64,000 nt of DNA from Nesterenkonia aurantiaca. Its GTDB lineage: Bacteria; Actinomycetota; Actinomycetes; Actinomycetales; Micrococcaceae. How positions within the stretch are numbered: position 1 is the first letter of the stretch; the number at the start of each line of letters is the position of its first letter. The stretch covers positions 62,001 to 126,000 of the forward strand of contig NZ_SOAN01000003.1 of the NCBI RefSeq assembly GCF_004364585.1. Direction: 5' to 3'. A program made the translations under genes and the position numbers. Below, one piece after another: positions 33,960 through 42,514 of the stretch. The notes below the pieces were generated by a model. The model worked only from the letters and a program-made list of their open reading frames with translations. It did no database searches and was not told the DNA's origin.

Positions 33960-35771
33960 TCAGCGGAGGAAGAGCTTCTTCATCCGGTAGGTGGTCAGCG
34001 CGAGCCCGACGACGATCATCACCAGGTAGTAGCCGATGTGCACCAGGGTCAGGCCGCTGAAGTCCCAGAACGCGATATCGCGCATGAGCTCCACGGCGTG
34101 CCACAGCGGCAGCGCCTGGATGAACGCCTGGACTCCGGCGGGATAGACGCTGATCGGGAACAGCGTGGCCGAGAACAGGAACATCGGCATCAGCACCATC
34201 ATCATCCAGTCCATCTGCTGGAACCGGGTCATGAACGAGGTCACCGCCATCCCGACCGAGGCGAAGCCCAGGGCGACGAAGAGCGCGGTGAACCACATCA
34301 GCACCGCGGCCAGCGGGTCGATCAGGCCGCCGACCAGCAGCACGCCGATGAAGCCCAGCGCGTAGATCCCGCCGCGGAAGAGTGCCAGGCAGATCTCGCC
34401 GACCGCCACGTCCACCGGGCCCAGTGAGGTGGACATCATGGTCCGGTAGAGCTTGGTGATCTTGAGCTTGAAGAACACGTTCCAGGTGGAGTCGAAGATC
34501 GCGCCGTTCATCGCCGAGACCGCAAGCAGCGCCGGGGCGATGAATGCGGCGTAGCTGATCGTCCCGCCGCCGCGCAGGCCCACCTGTTCGGCGTCGACCC
34601 CGGCGATCATCGGGGAGATGCCCAGCCCGAAGGAGGTCAGGAACAGCACCGGCTCGAGCAGACCGGAGAGGAAGATGACCCCGCGGTTGTTCCGGATCGC
34701 GGTCAGGCCGCGGCCGAACACCGCACGAATGTTGCCGGAGTAGTAGTTCGCGCCGAACCCACGGCGGAAGGCGATCCGGGGCAGCGCGGTGCTGTCGGGC
34801 GCAGCGCCACCGGGTGCAGTGCTGTCGGCCGCGTCCTTCACCGCGAGCCGCTCTTGGCGCTTGGCGTCAGCCTTGGCGCCCGGTGTCCGGCCCCGCCATT
34901 CTTCGAGTCCGAGCCGGCGGGTGAAGATCCGCACCGTGGCCAGCCAGGCCGCGACCGTGATCCCCAGCAGGTAGAGCACGTGGAGCAGGATCAACCAGGC
35001 GGGGCTGGGCTGGCCGAAGGCGAGCACCCGGCCCAGCTCGTTGGCATGCCAGATGGGGGAGAACCAGCCCAGCACCTGCAGGAACCCGGGAAGGTTGGTG
35101 AGCGGATAGAACGTGCCGGAGAACAGGAACAGCGGCATGATGACGAAGCGCTGGATCAACGACATCTGCCCCTTCTCATCGCGCAGCGTGGACACATACG
35201 CCATGATCGGCAGCCCGATCGCCAGCCCGCCCAGCATCGCGCTGGCGATCATCAGCACGCCCAGCGGAGAGCTGATGGCGCCGAAGAGGTAGAGCACCAC
35301 GGTGAAGATGGCCGCATGGATGCCGAAGCGCACGCTGACCGCGAGGATGTGCCCGGAGGCGATCTGGCCCGGACTCAACGGCGAGGCCTGGGCGCCGTAG
35401 TAGAGTCGGCGCCACTTGAACCCCTCCATCACCGGGAAGGTGAACTCGATGCCTGCGGCCATGGCCACGGTGGAGGCCAGGATCGCCGGCGCGATGTACA
35501 TCAGGTAGCTGCTCGCGCCGTACTCGGCGAAGTCGCCGCCCTCGCCCACCAGGACGCCCAGCCCCAGGCCCATGGCCAGGATGTACATGATCGGCTGGCT
35601 CACCGAGGAGAACAGGATCACGGTGCCGTAGGCCCGCATGCTGCGCAGCGTGCGCTCGGCCTGGTGCAGCGCGCCGAAGCGTCGGGCCCGGCCGGCCATG
35701 GTCTGCTTGTCCGCGGCCTGGCTGACCGGCTGCTGCAGCTCGGGATCCGCGGTGAGTCGATCAGTCGACAA
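33960..35771 (-). CDS. ABC-2 type exporter, two permease domains fused
   Basis: 603 residues holding two ABC-2 membrane domains in tandem (about 30-285 and 345-600), each with about six helices, joined by a charged Ala/Lys/Asp-rich linker (GAKADAKRQERL). Each half ends with the typical LFLFSGTFYPLTNLPG or MFLFSATLFPISVYP segment and an IWHANELGR or LWHAVELMR motif known from drug and NodJ-like exporters. TTG at 35771 overlaps the ATPase stop by 11 bases; ATG at 35702 is an alternative. Substrate unknown, likely a drug or lipid-like compound. Confidence 0.85.
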   Translation of the reverse strand: MSTDRLTADPELQQPVSQAADKQTMAGRARRFGALHQAERTLRSMRAYGTVILFSSVSQPIMYILAMGLGLGVLVGEGGDFAEYGASSYLMYIAPAILASTVAMAAGIEFTFPVMEGFKWRRLYYGAQASPLSPGQIASGHILAVSVRFGIHAAIFTVVLYLFGAISSPLGVLMIASAMLGGLAIGLPIMAYVSTLRDEKGQMSLIQRFVIMPLFLFSGTFYPLTNLPGFLQVLGWFSPIWHANELGRVLAFGQPSPAWLILLHVLYLLGITVAAWLATVRIFTRRLGLEEWRGRTPGAKADAKRQERLAVKDAADSTAPGGAAPDSTALPRIAFRRGFGANYYSGNIRAVFGRGLTAIRNNRGVIFLSGLLEPVLFLTSFGLGISPMIAGVDAEQVGLRGGGTISYAAFIAPALLAVSAMNGAIFDSTWNVFFKLKITKLYRTMMSTSLGPVDVAVGEICLALFRGGIYALGFIGVLLVGGLIDPLAAVLMWFTALFVALGFASVGMAVTSFMTRFQQMDWMMMVLMPMFLFSATLFPISVYPAGVQAFIQALPLWHAVELMRDIAFWDFSGLTLVHIGYYLVMIVVGLALTTYRMKKLFLR

Positions 35772-36765
35772 GGGTTCTCCCGGTCAGTCGCAGGAAGACG
35801 TCCTCCAGGGAGGACCGGCGCACCAGGGAGGTCATCGGACGAAGTCCGGCGGCGTGGATCTGCTCCAGCGCGGACTCTGCGGAGCCCGCGTAGACCAGCA
35901 GCCGGTCGGGCAGCACCTCCACGTGGCTGAAGCCGACGCCGACGCCGACGCCGACCCCGACGTCGGCGGCTGCGGCGCCGTTGGCACTCGCGGCGCCGGA
36001 GGAGAGCAGCGCGGTCAGCTGCTGGGCCTGCTCCTGGTTGCGGTCCATCCCGAAGCGCAGCTCCAGCACCTCCCGGGTCGAATGGTCGCGGATGAGTCCG
36101 GCAGGGGAGCCCTCCGCCATGATCCGGCCCTCATCGACCACGATCAGGCGCTCGCAGAGCTGCTCGGCCTCGTCCATATGATGGGTGGTGAGCACCAGTG
36201 TGGTCCCGGATTCACGCAGCCGGAACAGCCGGTCCCAGAGGATGTGTCGGGCCTGCGGGTCCAGCCCGGTGGTGGGCTCATCGAGCAGCAGGATCTCCGG
36301 CTCGTTGACCAGCGCGCGGGCGATGGTCAGCCGACGCTTCATGCCCCCGGAGAGGTCCTCCACCCGGGCCGTCGCCTTGTGGCTGAGCTGGGCGAACTCC
36401 AGCAGCTCTTCGGTCTTGGCGTTGAGCCAGCGGCGCGGCAGCCCGAAGTAGCGGCCATACATGATGATGTTCTCCCGGACGCTGAGCTCCTCGTCCAGGT
36501 TGTCCTGCTGCGGGATCACCCCCAGCCGGGCTCGGACCTCGGGGCCGTTCTGCTCCGGGTCGAGTCCGGCCACCGACATCGTGCCGGCGCTGCGCGAGGC
36601 CACGGCGGCGATCATCCGCATGGTGGTGGACTTGCCCGCACCGTTGGGTCCGAGCAGGCCGAAGGACTCGCCTCGGTTCACCGTGAAGTCGATGCCGTCC
36701 ACGGCAGTGAAATCTCCATAGCGCTTGGTCAGACCTGTGGCGCGGATCGCATGTTCAACGGGCAT
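35761..36765 (-). CDS. ABC exporter ATPase (DrrA/NodI type)
   Basis: 334 residues. Walker A LGPNGAGKSTTMRMI, signature LSGGMKRRLTIARALV, Walker B ILLLDEPTTGLD and H-loop LTTHHMDEAEQL; C-terminal DUF4162-like domain ending SLEDVFLRLTGRTL. Between them is an Ala/Gly stretch with (Val-Gly)n encoded by a hexanucleotide repeat (about 35935-35965). ATG at 36765 has no ribosome-binding site but a TACACT -10 seven bases away, so the mRNA is probably leaderless. Energises the fused permease. Confidence 0.9.
   Translation of the reverse strand: MPVEHAIRATGLTKRYGDFTAVDGIDFTVNRGESFGLLGPNGAGKSTTMRMIAAVASRSAGTMSVAGLDPEQNGPEVRARLGVIPQQDNLDEELSVRENIIMYGRYFGLPRRWLNAKTEELLEFAQLSHKATARVEDLSGGMKRRLTIARALVNEPEILLLDEPTTGLDPQARHILWDRLFRLRESGTTLVLTTHHMDEAEQLCERLIVVDEGRIMAEGSPAGLIRDHSTREVLELRFGMDRNQEQAQQLTALLSSGAASANGAAAADVGVGVGVGVGFSHVEVLPDRLLVYAGSAESALEQIHAAGLRPMTSLVRRSSLEDVFLRLTGRTLVD
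35935..35965 (-). repeat. Hexanucleotide repeat encoding (Val-Gly)n
   Basis: About five units of GACGCC (plus strand; GGCGTC on the coding strand) inside the exporter ATPase linker. Changes in copy number would stay in frame. Confidence 0.7.
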
Positions 36766-36772
36766 GAGTGGC

Positions 36773-36778
36773 AGTGTA
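36773..36778 (-). promoter_or_regulatory. -10 box TACACT, leaderless start of the exporter ATPase
   Basis: On the minus strand TACACT ends seven bases before the ATG at 36765, which places the transcription start on or next to the start codon. Confidence 0.5.
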
Positions 36779-36815
36779 CTCGCGGTGATGTCCCCTGGTG
36801 AGAGCGGGATCGACG

Positions 36816-36891
36816 CATTCTCGCAGAGTCGGGGCATCGGGCGAGTTCATCCTTTGGGTCGATGCCCTCGGAGCCGTCATCCGCGAGAATG
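36816..36891. repeat. Nested inverted repeats in the divergent promoter region
   Basis: Outer pair CATTCTCGC (36816-36824) and GCGAGAATG (36883-36891); inner pair GGGCATCG (36832-36839) and CGATGCCC (36860-36867). It lies between two divergent ABC exporter operons and could be a regulator site or a folded leader for the gene at 36973. Confidence 0.65.
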
Positions 36892-36972
36892 AGCTGGTAG
36901 TTCAACTTTTGGCTGCCAGGCGGCCTCGCAGCAGGTCTCCGCAGCACCTCCGAGCACGATGAAAGGTCATCA

Positions 36973-37680
36973 ATGTCCACTCCTGTTCTCGAGACCGAGA
37001 ACCTGGTCAAGGTCTATGGCAAGGGCGCCACCCGTTTCGACGCGCTCAAGGGCCTGACCTTCGAGATCCACGAGGGTGAATCCGTCGCCATCGTGGGGAA
37101 ATCAGGTTCCGGCAAGTCCACCCTCATGCATCTGCTGGCGCTTCTCGATGAGCCGACCTCCGGCGTCGTCGCGCTGGGTGGTGAGCCGGTGACCGCGCTG
37201 AAGCCCAAGAAGGTCTCCCAGCTGCGCAATGACACCTTCGGTTTCGTCTTCCAGCAGTTCTTCCTCAACCCCAACCAGACGGTGCTGGAGAACATCACCC
37301 TGCCGCTGAAGATCGCGGGGATGGGCAAGTCCGAGCGCAACCGCCGCGGCATGGAGGTCCTGGAGCAGCTGGACATGGCCGACAAGGCCAAGAACAAGGC
37401 GACCAACCTCTCCGGCGGTCAGAAGCAGCGCGCCTGCATCGCCCGCGCGCTGGTCAACAAGCCCACGGTGCTCTTCGCCGATGAGCCCACCGGCAACCTC
37501 GACACGGTCACCTCAGAGATCGTCGAGGACATCCTCTTCGGGCTGCACCGGGATCATGGCATCACCCTGGTGGTCGTCACCCATGATGAGGACCTGGCCG
37601 CGAAATGCCAGCGCCGGCTGATGATGCAGGACGGCGAGATCGTCACCGAAGAGCACGGCGCCACGGGGGTGCACGCATGA
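36973..37680 (+). CDS. MacB-type ABC exporter ATPase
   Basis: 235 residues, LolD/MacB N-domain type. Walker A VGKSGSGKSTLMHLL, Q-loop FGFVFQQFFLNPNQTVLEN, signature LSGGQKQRACIARALV, Walker B VLFADEPTGNLDT and H-loop VTHDEDLA. ATG at 36973 follows AAAGG. It overlaps the permease gene by four bases (ATGA). Probably powers an efflux or envelope-stress system; substrate unknown. Confidence 0.9.
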   Translation: MSTPVLETENLVKVYGKGATRFDALKGLTFEIHEGESVAIVGKSGSGKSTLMHLLALLDEPTSGVVALGGEPVTALKPKKVSQLRNDTFGFVFQQFFLNPNQTVLENITLPLKIAGMGKSERNRRGMEVLEQLDMADKAKNKATNLSGGQKQRACIARALVNKPTVLFADEPTGNLDTVTSEIVEDILFGLHRDHGITLVVVTHDEDLAAKCQRRLMMQDGEIVTEEHGATGVHA

Positions 37681-38972
37681 GGTCAGTCGACGTCGCGCGC
37701 ACCGCGCTGGGCAACACCTTCCGCTCCAAGCTGCGCACCGCCCTGACGGTGGTCGCCATCGTCATCGGTTCCTTCACGCTGACCCTGACCTCGGGTCTCG
37801 GCGCCGGTGTCAACAAGTATGTCGACACCGTCGTCGCCGGCTTCGGCGGCTCCTCGCAGATGTTCGTGATGAGTACCGGAGCCTCTGACGCAGAGCCCAC
37901 CGATGGTCCGGCCGAATACGACCCCGAGGCCGCAGCGAGCACCGGTGGGATGTTCGGACCCGGCTCCGGCGGCGGGGTGCTCACCGACTCGGACATCGAG
38001 GAGATCGAGCAGATCGAGAACGTCTCCTCCGTGGACCCGATGGTCTTCGTCTCACCGGACTTCATCGAGACCCCCGACGGGGAGCGCTATGACATGGAGC
38101 TCGACGTGCCGGCCAATGCGCTGGGACTCGAGCTTGCGGCCGGAGAGGCCCCCGGCGAAGACGGCATGGAGCTCAGCATCCCGGAGGACTGGCTCACCAT
38201 CTTCGACACCGAAGATGCCGAGCAGGTCATCGGGGAGACCGTCGAGATCGGCATCAGCAACGTGACCGGGGAACAGTCCACGGTGGAGGCCGAGATCGTC
38301 GGCGTCTCCGAGGAGGCGCTCTCCGGCATCGGCGCCACCCCCATGCCCTCCCGTGAGCTGAACCAGCAGCTCAACGAGCTCTCCATGGAGGGCTACGAGG
38401 GCCAGGCGCAGAACGCCTACACCATGGCGGTGGTCGATGTGGAGAACATCGAGGCCAGCGAGCAGGGCGTCAAGGACGCCCTGATCGATCAGGACCTCCT
38501 CGGACTGACCGTGGAGGACCAGATCGGTGCCGTCCAGGGCGTCATCGACGCGGTCTCCTGGGTGCTCTCCGGCTTCGGCCTGATCGCGCTGCTCGCGGCA
38601 AGCTTCGGCATCGTGAACACGTTGCTGATGTCGGTGCAGGAACGCACCCGAGAGATCGGCCTGATGAAGGCGCTGGGCATGTCCAGCGGGAAGGTCTTCG
38701 GACTCTTCTCCATGGAGGCCGTGGTCATCGGCATCCTGGGCTCGGTCATCGGTGTGGTGCTCGGACTCGGAGCCGGACTCGTCGGCAACGCCTGGCTCAC
38801 CGGTGAAGGCGGCCCGCTGGGCGCGGTGGCCGGACTGACGCTCTTCGCGGTGGATCCGTTGGCGATCGCCGGGATCACCGCGCTGATCGTGTTCATCGCC
38901 TTCCTCGCCGGCACGCTGCCGGCGGCGCGAGCGGCGAAGAAGGACCCGATCGAGGCGCTTCGCTACGAGTGA
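37677..38972 (+). CDS. MacB/FtsX-type ABC permease
   Basis: 431 residues. One N-terminal helix (ALTVVAIVIGSFTLTLTSGL), a large extracytoplasmic MacB-PCD-like domain rich in Asp/Glu/Gly, and a C-terminal FtsX domain with three helices including LLAASFGIVNTLLMSVQERTREIG and the conserved end ARAAKKDPIEALRYE. Partner of the ATPase just upstream. No membrane-fusion protein is nearby, as is common in Gram-positives. Confidence 0.88.
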   Translation: MRSVDVARTALGNTFRSKLRTALTVVAIVIGSFTLTLTSGLGAGVNKYVDTVVAGFGGSSQMFVMSTGASDAEPTDGPAEYDPEAAASTGGMFGPGSGGGVLTDSDIEEIEQIENVSSVDPMVFVSPDFIETPDGERYDMELDVPANALGLELAAGEAPGEDGMELSIPEDWLTIFDTEDAEQVIGETVEIGISNVTGEQSTVEAEIVGVSEEALSGIGATPMPSRELNQQLNELSMEGYEGQAQNAYTMAVVDVENIEASEQGVKDALIDQDLLGLTVEDQIGAVQGVIDAVSWVLSGFGLIALLAASFGIVNTLLMSVQERTREIGLMKALGMSSGKVFGLFSMEAVVIGILGSVIGVVLGLGAGLVGNAWLTGEGGPLGAVAGLTLFAVDPLAIAGITALIVFIAFLAGTLPAARAAKKDPIEALRYE

Positions 38973-39030
38973 GACCGGCCAACCGGGCCTAGAGTGATTC
39001 GTGAACACAAGCAATGAACAAGGAGTCGAC

Positions 39031-39687
39031 ATGAGCAATCCTCCCTACGGAGACCAGCCCGGCGGCCAGCCCGGCGGTTACGGGAACAACCCGTCCGGCG
39101 GCTACGGCGGCAACCCCTCCGGCGGTTACGGCGGCCAGCCCGGCCAGCCCGGCCAGCCCGGCGGCTACGGCGAGGCCGCGTCGAAGTACGGCACCGATCC
39201 GTACGCGCCGGGCAGCTACGGCGGACCGGTCGCAGAGCCCAAGAAGTACAGCCTGCTCAAGACGCTGACTCTGGTCTCGCTGGCGATCTACGTGGTGAGC
39301 GCGCTGCCTGGCCTGTTCCTCAGCGATGACGCAACCCGACAAGAGATGATCACCGGCATGGAGCAGCAGGGGATGACCGCGGCCGAGGCGGCCGAGGCTG
39401 CGGACCTGTTCGGAGGGCTGCTGACCGGCTTCATCTGGGTCAGCCTCATCGTGGGCATCGGGCTGTACCTGCTGGTCTTCTTCGGACTCAAGAAGAACAA
39501 GAACTGGGCGCGGATCACCGGCATCGTCTTCGCGATCCTGGGCATCGTGTTCACGCTGATCGGCGTCATCGGCGCCGACCCGCTGACCCTGGTGCTCGTG
39601 CTGGCCCACGTGGGCGTCGCCGCCTATTGGCTGGTGCTGGCGTTCAGCACCGAGGTCAAGAGCTACCTGGCCCAGTTCCGCCGGTAG
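39031..39687 (+). CDS. Gly/Pro/Tyr-rich membrane protein
   Basis: 218 residues. The first ~75 are a low-complexity cytoplasmic region with repeats such as GGYGGNPS and GQPGQPG. Four membrane helices follow (about 78-98, 130-152, 162-183 and 188-208), with an acidic loop after the first. ATG at 39031 has AAGGAG six bases upstream; an in-frame GTG at 39001 follows a TAGAGT -10 box but is more likely near the transcript start. Resembles many actinobacterial proteins of unknown function. Confidence 0.75.
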   Translation: MSNPPYGDQPGGQPGGYGNNPSGGYGGNPSGGYGGQPGQPGQPGGYGEAASKYGTDPYAPGSYGGPVAEPKKYSLLKTLTLVSLAIYVVSALPGLFLSDDATRQEMITGMEQQGMTAAEAAEAADLFGGLLTGFIWVSLIVGIGLYLLVFFGLKKNKNWARITGIVFAILGIVFTLIGVIGADPLTLVLVLAHVGVAAYWLVLAFSTEVKSYLAQFRR

Positions 39688-39758
39688 TCACAGTTCGGCC
39701 GTCAGTTACAGCGCGGCCGCGAGTCACAGTTCGGGCGGTAGTCATCGCCTGGTCCTAC

Positions 39759-39785
39759 GGGGGCGCTCCTTCACGGGGCGCCCCC
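39759..39785 (+). terminator. Possible terminator hairpin
   Basis: GGGGGCGC (39759-39766) pairs with GCGCCCCC (39778-39785) about 70 bases after the membrane-protein stop. There is no T run, so termination efficiency is unclear. Upstream of it are short imperfect repeats of GTCACAGTTCGG. Confidence 0.45.
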
Positions 39786-39871
39786 CGTTGTGCGACAGGG
39801 GCCCGTCATGGCAGCCTCGCGGCGGCGTCATGCGGCCGGTCACAGGACGCGCCGGGGTGGGGCGACGGGGA

Positions 39872-39877
39872 TAAGGT
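39872..39877 (+). promoter_or_regulatory. -10 box TAAGGT, leaderless start of the MFS gene
   Basis: Six bases separate it from the GTG at 39884. The same AAGGTGAG could alternatively be read as a ribosome-binding site. Confidence 0.4.
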
Positions 39878-39883
39878 GAGCTG

Positions 39884-41377
39884 GTGAACCAGACCTCACC
39901 CACGGGCAGCTCGCGACGGATGATGACGGCGATGTTCCTGCCGCTGTTCGCGGCGCTGCTGAGCATCAGCATCGTCAACGTCGCTCTTCCCGCCATCGAG
40001 GAGAGCCTCAGCGCCACCTCAGCGGATCTCCAGTGGGTGCTCTCCGGCTACGCGCTGGCCTTCGGCATGGCACTGGTCCCTGCCGGCCGCGCAGGAGACC
40101 TCTGGGGCCGACGCGGTCTCTTCATGTTCGGGGTGGCGCTCTTCGGGGTCGCCTCCCTGGGGGCCGCGCTGGCGATGAACCCGCTGGTGCTCAACATCGC
40201 GCGGGTCTTCATGGGATTCGCCGCCGGCGTGCTGACCCCGCAGATCATCGGCATGATCCAGCGGCTGTTCGCCGGACCCGCCCGCGGGCGGGCCTACGGG
40301 ATGATGGGCACCATCATCGGGGTCGCCGTGGCTGCCGGGCCGGCGCTGGGCGGGCTGATCATCGACACCACCGGGTCAGACCTCGGCTGGCGGATGACCT
40401 TCCTGATCAACGTCCCAGTCACGACCGTCGCGCTGATCGCCATCGTGCGGTGGCTGCCGAAGAACTTGGACGACGCCGAGCCGGCCGGTCAGGCGGACCT
40501 CGAGCGCCTGCCCGAGGTCACCGCATCGGCAGCGCCGGCCCGTGGCCTCGCCCGGCTGGACCCGCTGGGTGTGGTGCTGCTCAGCATCGCGGTGCTGCTG
40601 CTGATGCTGCCCTTCATCGCGTTCCGCAGCCCGCTCGGCGGGCTTCTGGCCGTCGCCGGGCTGGGCGTTCTGGTGCTCTGGGCGCTCTGGGAGCGCCGGC
40701 TCGGGCGCCGCGATGCAGCTGCCCCGATGGTCAACCTGGAGCTGTTCACGCTGCCCAGCTACACGCTGAATTCGCTGGTGCTGGGCCTCTACTTCGCCGG
40801 CATGCCGGCGACCTGGGCGGTGGTGGCGGTCTACGTGCAGCAGGGCCGCGGCGAGGGTGCGCTGATCGCGGGGCTGGTCACGCTGCCCAGCGCCGTGATG
40901 GTCATGCTGCTCTCCTCACGGGTAGGCCGCGCGGTGGAGTGCAAGGGCCCCCGGATGCTGGTCAGCGGGACCATCGCCGGCGTCGTCGCGATGCTCTCCC
41001 TGGCCGGCGCCGCCGCACTGATGGTGACCGACTACGGGTCGCTGTGGCTGATCGGGGCCGCGCTGGCCGTCGTCGGGCTCTCCCAGGCGTTGATCATTCC
41101 CAGCGCACAGACGCTCTCGATGCGTGAGGTCCCCGAGGTGATGGCGGGCGCCGCCGGGGGAGTGGCGCAGACGGCCCAGCGAGTGTTCACCGCGATCGGG
41201 ATCGCCGTGGTCACCGGGATCTACTTCTCGATCAGCGCCGAGGCGGGCCACCAGGCAGCGATCGTGACCAGCTCGCTGGTGATCGCCGGACTGATGCTGA
41301 CCTCCGTGGCGGCGGCGCTCTTCGCCGCCCGACGCGCTCGGCAGGCGGTTCAATCTCAGGTCAGCTCAGGCGAGTGA
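39884..41377 (+). CDS. MFS drug transporter, DHA2 (14-helix) family
   Basis: 497 residues, about 14 helices. SIVNVALPAIEESLSATSADLQWVLSGYALAFG is the family N-terminus; loop 2-3 is GRAGDLWGRRGLFMFG; motif C is seen in GVAVAAGPALGGLIID. Proton-driven efflux of drugs or metabolites is likely. The 3' end overlaps the convergent gene at 41361 by 17 bases. Confidence 0.88.
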   Translation: MNQTSPTGSSRRMMTAMFLPLFAALLSISIVNVALPAIEESLSATSADLQWVLSGYALAFGMALVPAGRAGDLWGRRGLFMFGVALFGVASLGAALAMNPLVLNIARVFMGFAAGVLTPQIIGMIQRLFAGPARGRAYGMMGTIIGVAVAAGPALGGLIIDTTGSDLGWRMTFLINVPVTTVALIAIVRWLPKNLDDAEPAGQADLERLPEVTASAAPARGLARLDPLGVVLLSIAVLLLMLPFIAFRSPLGGLLAVAGLGVLVLWALWERRLGRRDAAAPMVNLELFTLPSYTLNSLVLGLYFAGMPATWAVVAVYVQQGRGEGALIAGLVTLPSAVMVMLLSSRVGRAVECKGPRMLVSGTIAGVVAMLSLAGAAALMVTDYGSLWLIGAALAVVGLSQALIIPSAQTLSMREVPEVMAGAAGGVAQTAQRVFTAIGIAVVTGIYFSISAEAGHQAAIVTSSLVIAGLMLTSVAAALFAARRARQAVQSQVSSGE

Positions 41378-41702
41378 CCGCCCGAAGATCCTTGCCGGTC
41401 ACATACGCGGGGGCGTCAGTGAAGATCTCGGCGCGCTCGGGGGAGTCTTCCCAGGCCCGCTCCGCCTCCGCGAACTCCTCACGGTCGCCGAAACGGCTGA
41501 CGAACCAGGTCAGCTCGTCCTTGCCGTCGGAGAGCCAGATCGACTCCACCGTGAATCCACGCTCCTCCCGGGCCGGGATGACCCGCTTGGTCAGGAAGCT
41601 GACGAACTCATCCGCCAGCGCCGGGTCCAGCGTGTAGCGCCGCATGAAAGTGGTGCGCTCGGGTGCATCCGCGGGGCGGGGAGTCTCGGGTAGTGCGGCC
41701 AT
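41361..41702 (-). CDS. Small dimeric alpha/beta-barrel (NIPSNAP/monooxygenase-like) protein
   Basis: 113 residues. FMRRYTLDPALADEFVSFLTKRVIPAREERGFTVESIWL and AERAWEDSPERAEI fit the dimeric alpha-beta barrel fold of NIPSNAP and antibiotic-biosynthesis-monooxygenase-like proteins. No catalytic role can be assigned. ATG at 41702 has AGGAGG six bases upstream; the 45 further upstream codons are not needed. Confidence 0.65.
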   Translation of the reverse strand: MAALPETPRPADAPERTTFMRRYTLDPALADEFVSFLTKRVIPAREERGFTVESIWLSDGKDELTWFVSRFGDREEFAEAERAWEDSPERAEIFTDAPAYVTGKDLRAVTRLS

Positions 41703-41854
41703 CAGGTCCTCCTGGATCGTTGGGACAGCTCGGGACACGTTCTCTGCCATCCTAGGAGACCCGGCCTGCACCTGGTGGAGCAGGTTTCGCACGGTCTCGG
41801 GCAGCCGACCTGCGCGGCACAGGGCGCGATTCGCCATCGGAGCGTGATCACAGG

Positions 41855-41860
41855 GATAAT
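41855..41860 (+). promoter_or_regulatory. -10 box GATAAT, leaderless start at 41868
   Basis: GATAAT ends seven bases before the ATG at 41868, and no ribosome-binding site is visible. Confidence 0.5.
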
Positions 41861-41867
41861 CAGGCGC

Positions 41868-42503
41868 ATGAGTTCTCAGCAGTCACTGCCCACAGGTGGC
41901 GCATCTGGTGCGCAGGAAACCCTCAGGAACTTCGGCCGGAGGACCTCCGGCATCAGCTTCGCGGTGATGATCACCGTGCTGCTGGTGGCGCTGATCTTCG
42001 CCGCCAACCAGAACGACGTGATCGGCTGGATCATCGCCGTCATCGCCGGCGGCTGGCTGCTGCTGGCCACCGTTCTGGTGATCTCGGTGCGCTCCGGGGC
42101 CAAGAAGTTCGGCCAGACCCTGGACTCCGCGCGCGCCGACGCCGCCTCCCGGCGTGCCGACACGCTCGGGGGCACCGCGGTGGTCGACGAGGACACCCAC
42201 GCACGGAACCTGAAGCTCGACCACTCCTTCAAGATCGTCCAGGTGCAGAAACGGGTGATCACCCAGGAGCTCGGCAAAGCCGAAGAGGCGGACCTGGCCA
42301 TGGTGGAGCGGGCGCTGGACACCATCGAGATGACCGCCGGCAACGGTCGCGACATGCTCGCCGAGCACGTCGGCCGCGGCAGCCGTGATGCCGGGCAGGA
42401 GTCCGGCGGCGAGCCCGGCGAGCAGCGTGGCGACCAGACGCGCCGCGCGAAGAAGCGCAACAACAACGACGACGAGCCGATCACCGGCGAGATCGTCAAC
42501 TGA
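41868..42503 (+). CDS. Two-helix membrane protein of unknown function
   Basis: 211 residues. A short polar N-terminus, two membrane helices (about 30-48 and 53-73), then a long charged cytoplasmic region with a helical segment (FKIVQVQKRVITQELGKAEEADLAMVERALDTIEM) and a basic tail (RRAKKRNNNDDE). Twelve bases upstream of exonuclease III and probably cotranscribed. I do not recognise the family. Confidence 0.75.
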   Translation: MSSQQSLPTGGASGAQETLRNFGRRTSGISFAVMITVLLVALIFAANQNDVIGWIIAVIAGGWLLLATVLVISVRSGAKKFGQTLDSARADAASRRADTLGGTAVVDEDTHARNLKLDHSFKIVQVQKRVITQELGKAEEADLAMVERALDTIEMTAGNGRDMLAEHVGRGSRDAGQESGGEPGEQRGDQTRRAKKRNNNDDEPITGEIVN

Positions 42504-42514
42504 GAGGACCCGAC

